From NCBI GenBank assembly GCA_009712635.1, contig WASS01000029.1:231276-295275 (forward strand): 64,000 bases of DNA. Reading direction: 5' to 3'. The position numbers and the translations under genes were made by a program. Positions 1 through 11,670 of this stretch are shown here, one piece after another. This DNA is from Hungatella sp. (lineage in GTDB: Bacteria; Bacillota; Clostridia; Lachnospirales; Lachnospiraceae). Each line of letters starts with the position of its first letter. Position 1 is the first letter of the stretch. The notes beneath the pieces are model-generated. The model worked only from the letters and a program-made list of their open reading frames with translations, had not been told where the DNA came from and ran no database searches.

Positions 1-1
1 A

Positions 2-619
2 GAGATGATTGAATATGCTTCAAAAGTGTTAGAGGCAGACTTAAATGATACCATTCATTTATCTTTAATCGATCACATTTATTCTGCCGTAAAACGGTTC
101 CAGGAAGGAATCACAATAAAAAACGCCATTTTATGGGATATAAAAAAGTTCTACAAAAAAGAGTTTGAGATTGGTTTAAAGGCACTGGATATGATAGAAA
201 AACGTTTTTCTATCCGCCTGCCGGAAGATGAAGCGGGATTTATCGCCATTCATTTTGTGGAAGCTGTTACGAAAAAAGGCTCCGAAGAGATTCATCAGGT
301 AGCGGAACTGATCTCAGAGATTACCAATATTGTTTCCTATAATTTTCACTTGTTTTTTAAAGAAGACTCATTGTATTATTACCGTTTTATCACGCACCTG
401 AAGTTTTTTGCCCAGAGACTTCTGGAAGGAAAAACCTATCTTGATGACGAACAGGATGATCTGCTGTTAATCATTAAGAAAAAATATGTGAATGCCTATG
501 AGTGTGCGGAAAAGATTTGTGAGTTTCTCAGAAAGAAATATAACTACCAGGTATCCAATGATGAAAAACTGTATTTAACGCTTCACATTGAACGAGTTGT
601 TTATAAGACTGTTTTATGA
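2..619 (+). CDS. licT: LicT/BglG-family antiterminator, 5'-truncated by window edge
   Basis: C-terminal part of a BglG/LicT transcriptional antiterminator. The visible 205 residues are the two PRD modules: PRD1 with the conserved LSLIDHI helix near the start and FAIHF (IAIHFVE) around residue 80, PRD2 from about residue 100 to the end with LTLHIERV. The N-terminal co-antiterminator RNA-binding domain (about 55 residues) lies left of the window, so the true start is not visible. PRD histidines are normally phosphorylated by HPr and the cognate EIIB, which sets the RNA-binding activity. The beta-glucoside PTS and phospho-beta-glucosidase genes follow at once on the same strand, so this protein probably controls them by antitermination. 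No RNA antiterminator or terminator hairpin is evident between this gene and bglF; the target site is presumably upstream. Confidence 0.9.
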   Translation, partial: EMIEYASKVLEADLNDTIHLSLIDHIYSAVKRFQEGITIKNAILWDIKKFYKKEFEIGLKALDMIEKRFSIRLPEDEAGFIAIHFVEAVTKKGSEEIHQVAELISEITNIVSYNFHLFFKEDSLYYYRFITHLKFFAQRLLEGKTYLDDEQDDLLLIIKKKYVNAYECAEKICEFLRKKYNYQVSNDEKLYLTLHIERVVYKTVL

Positions 620-664
620 CAAGATGGTTACATTAGGTTGGCTAAACTTTCATATTTCAAATAA

Positions 665-3982
<3,318 letters not shown>

Positions 3983-3984
3983 TA

Positions 3985-4028
3985 ACAGGGACATGCCGGA
4001 GTTATTTTCTTCCGGTATGTCCCTGTTT
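3985..4028 (+). terminator. Rho-independent terminator after bgl operon
   Basis: Stem ACAGGGACATGCCGGA pairs with TCCGGTATGTCCCTGT across a short AT-rich loop (one G-U pair) and runs into TTTTG. It starts 3 nt after the bglA stop codon. Confidence 0.9.
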
Positions 4029-4040
4029 TGTAATATACTA

Positions 4041-4069
4041 TTGACAGAAAATCAAGACAGGAGTAATAT
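4041..4069 (+). promoter_or_regulatory. SigA promoter of sdpR-sdpI
   Basis: A perfect -35 TTGACA (4041-4046), exactly 17 bp, then TAATAT (4064-4069). It lies 39 bp upstream of the TTG start of the ArsR-type gene. Confidence 0.85.
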
Positions 4070-4095
4070 CTATTTAGAAAATTATCTAAATAGAT
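4068..4095. promoter_or_regulatory. Palindromic operator of the SdpR-like repressor
   Basis: A perfect 11-bp inverted repeat, ATCTATTTAGA (4068-4078) and TCTAAATAGAT (4085-4095), separated by 6 bp. It overlaps the end of the -10 box and the transcription start region, where a bound repressor would block initiation. The gene directly downstream encodes an ArsR-fold repressor, so autoregulation is the natural reading; the binding itself is inferred. Confidence 0.75.
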
Positions 4096-4107
4096 AGGAG
4101 GATCATA

Positions 4108-4389
4108 TTGGGATTTCCAGATACGTTTAAGGCTCTCTCAGATCCCGTCAGGCGAGAGATACTAATGATGTTAAGAAGTGGCCGTTTATCTGCGGGACAG
4201 ATTGCAGAAAAATTTGATATGACAAATGCCACCATCTCATACCACCTCACTCAGTTGAAAAAGGCGGATCTGGTATTTGAATCAAAGCATAAAAATTTTG
4301 TTTATTATGAACTGAATACATCTGTTTTTGAGGAGCTTATGCTTTGGCTGTCTCAATTTAAGGGAAAGGATAAGAATGATGAGGAATAA
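4108..4389 (+). CDS. sdpR: ArsR-family autorepressor, SdpR-like
   Basis: Winged-helix repressor of 93 residues, the size of Bacillus SdpR. It carries the ArsR signature LSDPVRREILMML (about residues 9-21), recognition helix NATISYHLTQLKKADLV and the wing region KHKNFVYYELN. There is no metal-binding Cys pair of the ELCVCDL type, so a metal sensor is unlikely. The start is TTG at 4108, supported by AGGAGG at 4097-4102; no ATG is available. Its stop overlaps the start of an SdpI-family membrane protein. In Bacillus subtilis SdpR represses sdpRI until SdpI sequesters it at the membrane; the pairing and the palindrome at the promoter suggest the same circuit here. No SdpC toxin gene is seen nearby. 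Confidence 0.85.
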   Translation: MGFPDTFKALSDPVRREILMMLRSGRLSAGQIAEKFDMTNATISYHLTQLKKADLVFESKHKNFVYYELNTSVFEELMLWLSQFKGKDKNDEE

Positions 4390-5041
4390 AAGAACAATTA
4401 TAATAACTTCTGTTTTGTGTCTGCTACCGGAGATCCTCTCTGTTATACTCTATAAAAGGCTGCCGGAGCAAATCCCGGTACACTGGAACAGCGCAGGTGA
4501 AATTAACGGATATCTTCCAAAAGCCATGGCTGCATTTGGAATGCCACTTGTATTTCTGCTGCTCAACTTCTTAGCAAGCATTCGTCTGCTCTATGATCCC
4601 AAATGGAGGGGACAGTCCAGGGCACTCCGCATCATTGGCATCTGGATGGTACCTCTTATTTCGCTGGTCATGATACCCGCCACGCTGCTGATGTCACTTG
4701 GTGTTAAATTCCCAATCATGTCATTTTCCTTTTATTTAACAGGCATTGTGCTTATTATAACTGGAAACTACTTACCGAAGAGCAGAAGAAACTATGTAAT
4801 GGGAGTGAGACTTCCTTGGACTTTAGATAATCCGGATAACTGGAATAAAACAAACCGGCTGGCAGGTCATATGATGGTGGCGGGAGGTATTCTCCTCCTG
4901 GTAAGCGGATACCTGCATCTGACTGCTGCTTTCCATGGAGTCTCTGTCATTATTTTCATAGTGGTTCTAATCGTTGTTATCCCTTCATTTTATTCTTTTG
5001 CCCTATATAAAAAAGAGCAGGATACAGGTGGTAAAATATAA
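4376..5041 (+). CDS. sdpI: SdpI-family membrane protein (DUF1648)
   Basis: Integral membrane protein of about 221 residues with six predicted membrane segments. The N-terminal half carries the DUF1648 pattern (LPEQIPVHWNSAGEINGY, residues about 27-44) and the C-terminal half the SdpI domain with NYLPKSRRNYVMGVRLPWTLDNPDNWNKTNRLAG. SdpI proteins confer immunity to the SDP cannibalism toxin and tether SdpR; many homologues act without a toxin and their role is then unknown. The start ATG (4376, or the next codon at 4379) overlaps the sdpR stop, indicating translational coupling, with AGGGAAAGGA in front. A longer reading to 4328 lacks a ribosome binding site. Confidence 0.85.
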   Translation: MMRNKRTIIITSVLCLLPEILSVILYKRLPEQIPVHWNSAGEINGYLPKAMAAFGMPLVFLLLNFLASIRLLYDPKWRGQSRALRIIGIWMVPLISLVMIPATLLMSLGVKFPIMSFSFYLTGIVLIITGNYLPKSRRNYVMGVRLPWTLDNPDNWNKTNRLAGHMMVAGGILLLVSGYLHLTAAFHGVSVIIFIVVLIVVIPSFYSFALYKKEQDTGGKI

Positions 5042-5063
5042 GCTGCAGAAAAGGATGAAAATC

Positions 5064-5630
5064 ATGTCGTCTTCCCTTATTACCAAGAATGCCCTGGCAC
5101 AGGCATTAAAGTCTTTGATGATGCATCACTCTCTGAATAAAATATCGGTGAAAATGGTGACCGATGCCTGTGGTGTGACAAGACATACCTTTTACAATCA
5201 TTTTCATGATGTTTATGAGCTGCTCGACTGGATATTTGAGAATGAAGTAATTGATGAACTGGATGATCACTGCCGTCTGTCCAACTGGAAGGAAGGGCTT
5301 ATGATTGTACTCAATTATACTCAGGAAAACCGTGTAATCTGTACCAATACCTGCAGATCCATGGGACGTGAGCATCTGGAACTGTTTTTGTATAAGACTT
5401 TCACGCGAGCACTGACTGGAGTGATTGAGGATATTTCGAAGGACTTAACCATTGTTGTGGAAGAGAATATCAAAAAGGAAGTATCGGAATTTTATTCCTA
5501 TGCAATCACTGGTGAATTTTTAAAATGGATCAATAATGGTATGAAAGAATCAAAAGAGGATGTTGCAGACAGGATTGCCAGAATGCTTGATGGAACGATT
5601 CTTTATATGATAAAGAAAACAACAGCCTGA
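5064..5630 (+). CDS. TetR/AcrR-family regulator
   Basis: Regulator of 188 residues. The N-terminal TetR helix-turn-helix covers about residues 8-53 (ALAQALKSLM, then ISVKMVTDACGVTRHTFYNHFHDVYELLDWIF). The C-terminal half resembles the dihydroxyacetone-kinase-regulator type of TetR protein (DhaS-like), with helices around CRSMGREHLELFLYKTF. The ligand is unknown. The start at 5064 is chosen because AAAAGGA lies 8 nt upstream; the in-frame extension to 4974 runs back through sdpI. It sits immediately upstream of the oleate hydratase gene, and fatty-acid-responsive TetR regulators often flank that gene, so control of it is a reasonable inference. Confidence 0.85.
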   Translation: MSSSLITKNALAQALKSLMMHHSLNKISVKMVTDACGVTRHTFYNHFHDVYELLDWIFENEVIDELDDHCRLSNWKEGLMIVLNYTQENRVICTNTCRSMGREHLELFLYKTFTRALTGVIEDISKDLTIVVEENIKKEVSEFYSYAITGEFLKWINNGMKESKEDVADRIARMLDGTILYMIKKTTA

Positions 5631-5639
5631 CGATCATTA

Positions 5640-5665
5640 TTTCACACTTTTGATAAACTGTGAAA
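5640..5665. promoter_or_regulatory. Inverted repeat, candidate TetR-type operator
   Basis: TTTCACA (5640-5646) and TGTGAAA (5659-5665) form a perfect 7-bp inverted repeat with a 12-bp centre, between the TetR-type gene and the oleate hydratase promoter. It could be the regulator's operator or a weak terminator, since the right arm continues into six A residues. I cannot decide from sequence. Confidence 0.35.
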
Positions 5666-5692
5666 AAATGATACAGATAAAAATTTTGTTCA

Positions 5693-5721
5693 TTGAAAGA
5701 GATGGCTGAAATAAGTAAAAT
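5693..5721 (+). promoter_or_regulatory. SigA promoter of oleate hydratase
   Basis: TTGAAA (5693-5698), 17-bp spacer, TAAAAT (5716-5721), about 60 bp upstream of the start codon. Confidence 0.65.
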
Positions 5722-5780
5722 CACCTTGTAAATGATAATCAAACGAGCATCACTGGTTTATTAGGAAAGGGGATTTTATT

Positions 5781-7475
5781 ATGAACAACTATCAAAGAAT
5801 CAATCCAATAGCACCCCGCAATATTGAAAAAAGAAATGCCTATTTATTAGGCGGTGGAATCGGTTCACTGTCCGCAGCTGCATTCCTTTTAAGGGATGCT
5901 CATATGCCAGGAAAAAACATTCATATATTGGAACAGCTGGAGGTTTCGGGAGGCTCTATGGACGGGGCAGGTACTGCCGAAACCGGGTATACGGCACGAG
6001 GCGGAAGGGAAATTGAAGAACATTTTGAGTGCTTCATGGATCTGTTCAGCTTTATTCCTTCTTTAAACGATAAATCAATCAGCGTTTTAGATGAATTTGT
6101 TCAGTTAAATAAAGAAGAGCCCATACTGTCCCATTGCAGATTAGTAGAAAATCAGGGTCAAAAAGCGGATTTCTCTGATTTAGGCTTATCCACACCCAAT
6201 GCCATGGAGCTGGCAAAACTCCATATGCTGACGGAAGATGCACTTGGTGCCACAACCATTGAAGAGTTTTTTAGCGAAAGCTTCTTTGAAACAAAATTCT
6301 GGTATTACTGGGCAACCATGTTCGCATTTGAAAAATGGCACAGCGTAGTAGAAGTTAAACGCTATATGGAGCGGTTTATGCACCTGATTGGAGGTATGAA
6401 CCGGCTGGATGGGATACTGCACACAGAGTATAACCAGTTTGATTCTCTGATTCTTCCCCTCATCACCTGGCTGAAGGAACAGAATGTTTCCTTTGAATAT
6501 GGCTGTAAGGTAACTGACATTGATTTTAATATTTCAGGAAATGAAAAAACAGCTACTGCAATACATCTGATGAGAGCTGGTAAAGAAGATGTGATTAAAG
6601 TGGCAGAGGATGATTTAGTACTGTTTACAAATGGTTCCATGACTGAAAACACCACCAGGGGTGATTTAAATCACCGGGCTGTGCTCAATCGTTCCGACGA
6701 GAAAGGGTGTTTTAACGTATGGAAAAAGATTGCTGCAAAATCACCGGATTTTGGACACCCTGAAAAATTCTGTGAAGATATTGATAAATCTAAATGGATG
6801 TCCTTCACTGTAACATTAAAAGACGATGATACGGTATTTCCTTATCTCTACCAGTTAACTGGAGATAAACCAGGAATGGGAGGTCTGGTTACGATTAAAG
6901 ATTCCAGCTGGTTTATGAGCTGGGTTGTGCCAAAGCATCCTCATTTCATCAATCAGCCGGATGATGTCAGGGTTCTCTGGGCTTATGCACTGAATATGGA
7001 TGTTCCCGGAGATTATGTAAAGAAGACATTTTCAGAATGTACCGGCCGTGAGATGTTTGAAGAGCTGCTGTATCATATGGGATTAGAAGAGAAAATACCA
7101 GAGATACTGTCTCATACAGTGAATGTCATACCGAGCATGATGCCTTATATAACCGCCCAGTTTATGCCCAGAGTTGCCGGTGACAGACCGGCAGTAATTC
7201 CACAGGGAAGCAAAAATTTTGGATTTCTCGGACAGTTTGCTGAAGTACCCGGTGATTGTGTATTTACTGTAGAATACTCAGTCAGAAGCGCAATGATGGC
7301 GGTATATGGCCTGATGGGTCTGGGGAAAGCAGTGGATCCGGTGTACCCATCCCAATATGATATCCGGGTTCTGATCAATGCAGCTAAAACATGCCTGGGA
7401 GTAGATAAGCTTCCTTTGAAGAATATTCCTCTCGGACAGCTGATCATGAATACAGAACTTAGTAAACTGCTTTAA
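5781..7475 (+). CDS. ohyA: Oleate hydratase (MCRA family)
   Basis: FAD-dependent hydratase that adds water to the cis-9 double bond of oleate and related unsaturated fatty acids, giving 10-hydroxystearate; in gut bacteria it detoxifies host or dietary fatty acids. The Rossmann FAD motif GGGIGSLSAAAFLL is at about residues 24-37, the acidic end of the first beta-alpha-beta unit is HILEQLEVSGGSMDG, and the RGGREIEEHFECFMDLF motif that carries the catalytic Glu is at about 71-87. The C-terminal RPAVIPQGSKNFGFLGQF stretch is also characteristic. At 564 residues it is full length. The start ATG has GGAAAGGGG upstream. It is monocistronic, with its own promoter and a strong terminator. Confidence 0.95.
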   Translation: MNNYQRINPIAPRNIEKRNAYLLGGGIGSLSAAAFLLRDAHMPGKNIHILEQLEVSGGSMDGAGTAETGYTARGGREIEEHFECFMDLFSFIPSLNDKSISVLDEFVQLNKEEPILSHCRLVENQGQKADFSDLGLSTPNAMELAKLHMLTEDALGATTIEEFFSESFFETKFWYYWATMFAFEKWHSVVEVKRYMERFMHLIGGMNRLDGILHTEYNQFDSLILPLITWLKEQNVSFEYGCKVTDIDFNISGNEKTATAIHLMRAGKEDVIKVAEDDLVLFTNGSMTENTTRGDLNHRAVLNRSDEKGCFNVWKKIAAKSPDFGHPEKFCEDIDKSKWMSFTVTLKDDDTVFPYLYQLTGDKPGMGGLVTIKDSSWFMSWVVPKHPHFINQPDDVRVLWAYALNMDVPGDYVKKTFSECTGREMFEELLYHMGLEEKIPEILSHTVNVIPSMMPYITAQFMPRVAGDRPAVIPQGSKNFGFLGQFAEVPGDCVFTVEYSVRSAMMAVYGLMGLGKAVDPVYPSQYDIRVLINAAKTCLGVDKLPLKNIPLGQLIMNTELSKLL

Positions 7476-7497
7476 ATATAAAAGAATAGTCAGTCAG

Positions 7498-7540
7498 CCG
7501 CATGGCTTTTGTATTGTATTACAGAAGCCATGCGGTTTTT
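7498..7540. terminator. Terminator between convergent ohyA and flavin oxidase gene
   Basis: Perfect 11-bp stem CCGCATGGCTT (7498-7508) with AAGCCATGCGG (7525-7535), followed by TTTTT on the plus strand. It lies 23 bp after the ohyA stop. Confidence 0.9.
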
Positions 7541-7568
7541 ACATTCTATGAACAAATTGTTTACCAGG

Positions 7569-8927
7569 TTATTGTCTCCCGGACAGGCAGAAGGCTGGAG
7601 GAATGCTTTGTGGATAGTGAAAAATGTTTTCCGGATCGTATTTTGCCTTCACTTCCGTCAGCCTTTCAAAATTTCTTCCATAATAGGCTTTTGGCCAGTT
7701 TCTTATGGACAGGTCAGGAGTATTAACATATACACCTTTCGTAAATGGTTCCATATCCTTTCGGAATTCCCTTACCCACCGGATACCCGGGTCTGCTCCC
7801 TCTGGTGTTTTCCAGGTGGAGAAAAAAGAGATGTTTGAAAGTGCCTTACGGTAAAAATATGCTGTGGCGTCATTTGGAACTTCTGCGACTGCCCCTCCCA
7901 ATCCGTGGAAAAATACAGAGGCTGAATAGGTGGGAGGACGGTTGATATAGCGTTCAATGATATTGATTGCTTCATCAGGCAGCAGTTCATATAAAAAGGG
8001 TCCTACGCTTTTAAACGGCTCTGGTGAACCTGGCTGAGTGGCGGCTATTTTTGCAGCTGCCTCCACCCAGGGGATCTCTTCAATATACACGTTCTGAGGC
8101 GAACCAGTTTCAAGCAGAGGTCTTAAAAGAGATCGAAGCTCTGCTGAGGAACCGAGAAAAACTCCCTGCATCATGAGCAGAGTATTCTCTCCCGATGCCA
8201 TGGTAAGCAGCGGAGTGAGTCTGTTGTCTGAACAGGGGAGTGTGTATTTCTGCCAGATCTTAAGAACTGGTCTTAAGTCGGAAAGCGGCCAGGAGATTTG
8301 TGCATATGCAACGGTATCAATCCTGTGGGTGCGGAAACGAAATGAGGTACAGGCTCCAAAATTTCCGCCTCCGCCTCCCCGCAGAGCCCAGAACAGATCC
8401 GGATTCTCCTTAGCACTGGCATGAAGCAGGCAGCCGTCAGCATTTACTATTTCAGCTTCTAACAGGTTATCAATGATAAGACCCCATGGGCGGGACAGAC
8501 TGCTTTGCCCGCCGCCCTGAGTGAATCCGGCGATTCCTGTAGTCGGACAGAGACCTGGCGGGACAACAAGGCCCCGTTCACCAAGCAGAATGGCAAGCTC
8601 ATAATCACGAAGACCGGTCTGGACTGTGGCAGTTTCGCATTTTATATTTATTTCTGTCTGCTTCATTTCGCTGACATCAATGACCAGTCCTCCATTCAGA
8701 ACTGATAATCCTTCGTAATTATGACGGCCGGAGCGTAGCCTTATGGGGATATCCCGGCAACGTGCCCACTTGATTGCATTGCTTACATCTTTTGCATTTT
8801 GTGCAAAAACGATAATAAGCGGATATTTATTAAAAAAAGTGTTAAATACCTGACGTGCAGTTTCATACTGAGGATCCTCCGGCAAAACCACTCGTCCAGT
8901 CAGTCTGGGACATTTTTCAATATACAT
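7569..8927 (-). CDS. FAD-linked oxidoreductase, berberine-bridge-enzyme type
   Basis: Flavin oxidase of about 452 residues with an N-terminal FAD_binding_4 domain and a C-terminal BBE domain (AYYGRNFERLTEVKAKYDP near the end). The His of the RSGRHNYEG motif and the Cys of GLCPTTGIAGFTQGGGQ are the two residues that in bicovalent BBE enzymes attach the 8-alpha and 6 positions of FAD, so bicovalent flavin is likely. Such enzymes oxidise oligosaccharides or alcohols and produce H2O2, which is surprising in a strict anaerobe; another acceptor may be used. No signal peptide is seen. The Met at 8927 is chosen because AGGAGG (8935-8940) is 7 nt from it and only 1 nt from the alternative at 8933. The substrate is unknown. 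Confidence 0.85.
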   Translation of the reverse strand: MYIEKCPRLTGRVVLPEDPQYETARQVFNTFFNKYPLIIVFAQNAKDVSNAIKWARCRDIPIRLRSGRHNYEGLSVLNGGLVIDVSEMKQTEINIKCETATVQTGLRDYELAILLGERGLVVPPGLCPTTGIAGFTQGGGQSSLSRPWGLIIDNLLEAEIVNADGCLLHASAKENPDLFWALRGGGGGNFGACTSFRFRTHRIDTVAYAQISWPLSDLRPVLKIWQKYTLPCSDNRLTPLLTMASGENTLLMMQGVFLGSSAELRSLLRPLLETGSPQNVYIEEIPWVEAAAKIAATQPGSPEPFKSVGPFLYELLPDEAINIIERYINRPPTYSASVFFHGLGGAVAEVPNDATAYFYRKALSNISFFSTWKTPEGADPGIRWVREFRKDMEPFTKGVYVNTPDLSIRNWPKAYYGRNFERLTEVKAKYDPENIFHYPQSIPPAFCLSGRQ

Positions 8928-8964
8928 GTCCATACCTCCTTATAGTTTGTCTGTATTACTCTTT

Positions 8965-8994
8965 ATTATATGAATACAATCCATTGATTGTCAG
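8965..8994 (-). promoter_or_regulatory. Promoter of flavin oxidase gene
   Basis: On the minus strand: CTGACA (8994-8989), 18-bp spacer, TATAAT (8970-8965), about 38 bp before the start codon. Confidence 0.6.
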
Positions 8995-9058
8995 CCAGGC
9001 TGTATGTATCTGATCTGGGACTGCCATTCTCCTTATTTTCAGAACGAATCCAGAATAA

Positions 9059-9072
9059 GTTGTAAAAACAAC
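9059..9072. promoter_or_regulatory. Crp/Fnr-type palindrome before the regulator gene
   Basis: GTTGTAAAAACAAC: half-sites GTTGT and ACAAC are perfect inverted repeats around four A residues. Its centre (9065.5) lies 29.5 bp upstream of a TATGAT -10 box (9095-9100), which puts the centre at -41.5, the class II activator position. An almost identical palindrome precedes hcp at the same distance. Confidence 0.7.
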
Positions 9073-9132
9073 GTATTTGTGATAATCCCTATGATATGAT
9101 TTAATTGAAATAAAATAGAATTGGAGTCCGAG

Positions 9133-9786
9133 ATGATTGATTATAGTCATGTCCTGTTGTTTTCCGGAATCAGTAATCAGGAACTGCTCCCTATGCTGGA
9201 CTGTTTTGGGAGCTACAAAAAAAACTATAAAAGCGGTGAGATCATTATTCTCACGGAGGATGCTGTAAAAAGTCTTGGCATTATACTAGGCGGTTCTGTG
9301 AAAATGATTAAGGAAGATATATGGGGAAATAAAACACTGCTGGCAGTGATGGAAGAGGGGGGACTGTTTGGAGAAATATTTACCTGCAGCCACGCACAAG
9401 CGGCAACAGTGACCTTTGTTGCCGGGAAGGAAGCAAAGATTTTGTTTCTTCCCTTTGAAAAAATCTGGAACTCCTGTACCACATCCTGTGCCTGTCATCA
9501 TAAGCTTATGGGAAATTTAATCTCCCTTCTTGCGGATAAGAATGTTCAGCTGATTGAAAAGCTGGAGGTGACCACAAAGAAATCAGTTCGGGAAAAGATA
9601 AGCTGCTTTCTTTCCATACAGGCACAAAAGAATAACAGCAGATATTTTACTGTGAATATGGGGAGAATGGAGCTCTCGGAATTCCTTTGTGTAAACAGAA
9701 GTGCGCTGACAAGAGAGTTGAATCTGATGAGGTCAGAAGGGCTGATCGATTTTGACAGAAACACATTTAAAATAATAAAAAATTAA
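9133..9786 (+). CDS. Crp/Fnr-family regulator, probable HcpR-like
   Basis: Regulator of 217 residues: an N-terminal cyclic-nucleotide-binding-type beta barrel (about 10-120; LGIILGGSVKMIKED, GGLFGEIFTCS) and a C-terminal Crp helix-turn-helix (about 160-217; MELSEFLCVNRSALTRELNLMRSEGLIDFD). No N-terminal Fnr [4Fe-4S] Cys cluster is present; a CTTSCAC cluster of Cys residues at about 119-125 might bind haem, iron-sulfur or nothing. ATG at 9133 is chosen because GGAG lies 6-7 nt upstream; the TTG at 9121 lies within that site. The hcp gene follows 155 bp downstream with the same palindrome, so it probably activates hcp and itself in response to nitrosative stress. Confidence 0.85.
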   Translation: MIDYSHVLLFSGISNQELLPMLDCFGSYKKNYKSGEIIILTEDAVKSLGIILGGSVKMIKEDIWGNKTLLAVMEEGGLFGEIFTCSHAQAATVTFVAGKEAKILFLPFEKIWNSCTTSCACHHKLMGNLISLLADKNVQLIEKLEVTTKKSVREKISCFLSIQAQKNNSRYFTVNMGRMELSEFLCVNRSALTRELNLMRSEGLIDFDRNTFKIIKN

Positions 9787-9810
9787 AAAAATTAAAATTG
9801 ATGGTGTTGT

Positions 9811-9824
9811 GTTGTAATAACAAC
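9811..9824. promoter_or_regulatory. Crp/Fnr-type palindrome before hcp
   Basis: GTTGTAATAACAAC, half-sites identical to the site at 9059-9072. Its centre (9817.5) is 29.5 bp upstream of TATTCT (9847-9852), which again gives -41.5 relative to the expected start at about 9859. Confidence 0.7.
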
Positions 9825-9941
9825 CGACATAAATCAGGTTCGATGATATTCTTAATGAGCAACAGGGAAATAACACAAATATGAAACGCGCACAAACTCC
9901 CAAATGGGGTGTGTATAAATTTACTTTAGGAGGTAAGGAAT

Positions 9942-11573
9942 ATGAGCATGTTTTGCTATCAGTGTCAGGAGACAGCAAAGAACACAGGATGTACAGTGAA
10001 AGGTGTATGCGGCAAGACAGAAGAGGTTGCCAAGCTGCAGGATCTGCTTATTTATGCAGTAAAAGGAATTTCTGAAGTAGTCGTAAAGTCAGGAACAAAT
10101 GCAGCTGATATCGCTGAAATCAATCATGAGGTGGTTAAGAGCCTTTTTATTACCATTACCAATGCAAACTTCGATGCAGCAGCAATTGAAGCACAGATTT
10201 TAAAAGTACTTGGCTTAAGAGATGAGCTGGCATCTAAAAAAGGTTATACAGGCAACAGCGATGCAGCAACTTTCCATGTAACAACCAGAGAAGCAATGCT
10301 TGATAAGGCAGCTACAGTAGGCGTTCTTTCCACAGAGAATGAGGATGTACGTTCTTTAAGAGAGCTGATTATTTACGGAATTAAAGGTATGGCTGCTTAT
10401 GTAGAGCACGCAATTAACCTTGGCAAAGAAAACACTGACGTTTATGGATTTATGTACAAAGGTATGGCAGCAACCCTTGACAATACTCTTTCTGCAGATG
10501 ATCTGGTTGCGTTAACCTTACAGACAGGTGAAGTTGGCGTAACAGCTATGGCTCTTCTTGATGAAGCCAACACTTCCCGTTACGGCAATCCGGAGATCAC
10601 TTCCGTTAACATCGGTGTAAGAAAGAACCCGGCTATTTTAATCTCCGGTCATGATTTAGCAGATATGGAACAGCTTTTAGAGCAGACTGCCGGAACAGGC
10701 GTAGATGTTTATACCCACGGCGAGATGCTTCCAGCTCATTACTATCCTGCATTTAAGAAATATGATCATTTCGCAGGTAACTATGGAAATGCATGGTGGA
10801 AACAGTTAGAAGAATTTGAATCCTTCCATGGTCCGGTTCTCTTTACAACCAACTGTATTGTTCCTCCAAGAACTCCTGAAGCAGCAGCTAAAATCTTCAC
10901 CACAGGCGCTACCGGTTTCCCAGGATGCACACATATTGAAGCAGATGAGAACGGAAAGAAAGATTTCTCAGCTATTATTGAGCTTGCAAAGACACTTCCA
11001 AGTCCGGAAGAAATTGAAACTGGTTCCATCGTAGGCGGTTTCGCACATAATCAGGTATTTGCACTGGCTGATCAGGTGGTTGATGCTGTTAAATCCGGCG
11101 CTATCAAGAAATTCTTTGTAATGGCAGGCTGCGACGGCAGAGCAAAATCAAGAAACTACTATACCGAATTTGCAGAGAAGCTTCCAAAGGATACTGTAAT
11201 CCTGACAGCAGGCTGTGCAAAATATAAATACAATAAGCTGAATTTAGGCGATATCAATGGTATCCCCAGAGTCCTTGATGCAGGTCAGTGTAACGATTCC
11301 TATTCTCTTGCAGTCATTGCAATGAAGTTAAAGGAAATCTTCGGTCTGGCTGATATTAATGAGCTTCCTATCGCTTATAACATCGCCTGGTATGAGCAGA
11401 AAGCAGTTATCGTACTTCTTGCACTCCTTCACCTTGGCGTAAAGAACATTCACTTAGGACCGACATTACCAGGATTTTTATCTCCTAATGTCGCCAATGT
11501 ACTTGTAGATACCTTCGGTATTGCAGGAATCGGTGAAGTAGATGATGATATCGCATTATTCATGAATGCATAA
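9942..11573 (+). CDS. hcp: Hydroxylamine reductase / hybrid-cluster protein
   Basis: Iron-sulfur enzyme with a hybrid 4Fe-2O-2S cluster. It reduces hydroxylamine in vitro and is thought to act as NO reductase or in protein S-nitrosylation in vivo. The N-terminal cysteines follow C5-x2-C8-x8-C17-x5-C23 ([20 protein letters not shown]), the class I arrangement of strict anaerobes. Further cluster ligands are seen in [17 protein letters not shown] and the GCDGR and GCAKYKY motifs. At 543 residues it is full length. AGGAGG (9928-9933) lies 8 nt before the start. The gene is monocistronic, with a Crp/Fnr-type palindrome upstream and a terminator downstream. Confidence 0.97.
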   Translation: MSMFCYQCQETAKNTGCTVKGVCGKTEEVAKLQDLLIYAVKGISEVVVKSGTNAADIAEINHEVVKSLFITITNANFDAAAIEAQILKVLGLRDELASKKGYTGNSDAATFHVTTREAMLDKAATVGVLSTENEDVRSLRELIIYGIKGMAAYVEHAINLGKENTDVYGFMYKGMAATLDNTLSADDLVALTLQTGEVGVTAMALLDEANTSRYGNPEITSVNIGVRKNPAILISGHDLADMEQLLEQTAGTGVDVYTHGEMLPAHYYPAFKKYDHFAGNYGNAWWKQLEEFESFHGPVLFTTNCIVPPRTPEAAAKIFTTGATGFPGCTHIEADENGKKDFSAIIELAKTLPSPEEIETGSIVGGFAHNQVFALADQVVDAVKSGAIKKFFVMAGCDGRAKSRNYYTEFAEKLPKDTVILTAGCAKYKYNKLNLGDINGIPRVLDAGQCNDSYSLAVIAMKLKEIFGLADINELPIAYNIAWYEQKAVIVLLALLHLGVKNIHLGPTLPGFLSPNVANVLVDTFGIAGIGEVDDDIALFMNA

Positions 11574-11586
11574 TTAGTCTGTTTAA

Positions 11587-11633
11587 AAGTCCATGGGACC
11601 TGTTGCTGATGCAGCAGCCCATGGACTTTTTTT
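11587..11633 (+). terminator. Terminator after hcp
   Basis: Stem AAGTCCATGGG with CCCATGGACTT, loop containing a second small CTGCTGCAT-type hairpin, then seven T residues. It also lies downstream of the convergent gene at 11671-13260. Confidence 0.9.
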
Positions 11634-11670
11634 ATCAGTTCCGGCTTACGGAAGAACCGATGATATTCTT

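Noticed and set aside
4974..5063. Extension of the TetR-type regulator into sdpI
   Set aside because: The extension is in another frame of the sdpI gene without a start signal; 5064 has AAAAGGA at the right distance.
7502..8705. Several plus-strand open frames of 66-109 codons opposite the flavin oxidase gene
   Set aside because: They lie entirely within or at the end of a well-supported minus-strand gene, have no ribosome binding site and no recognisable domain.
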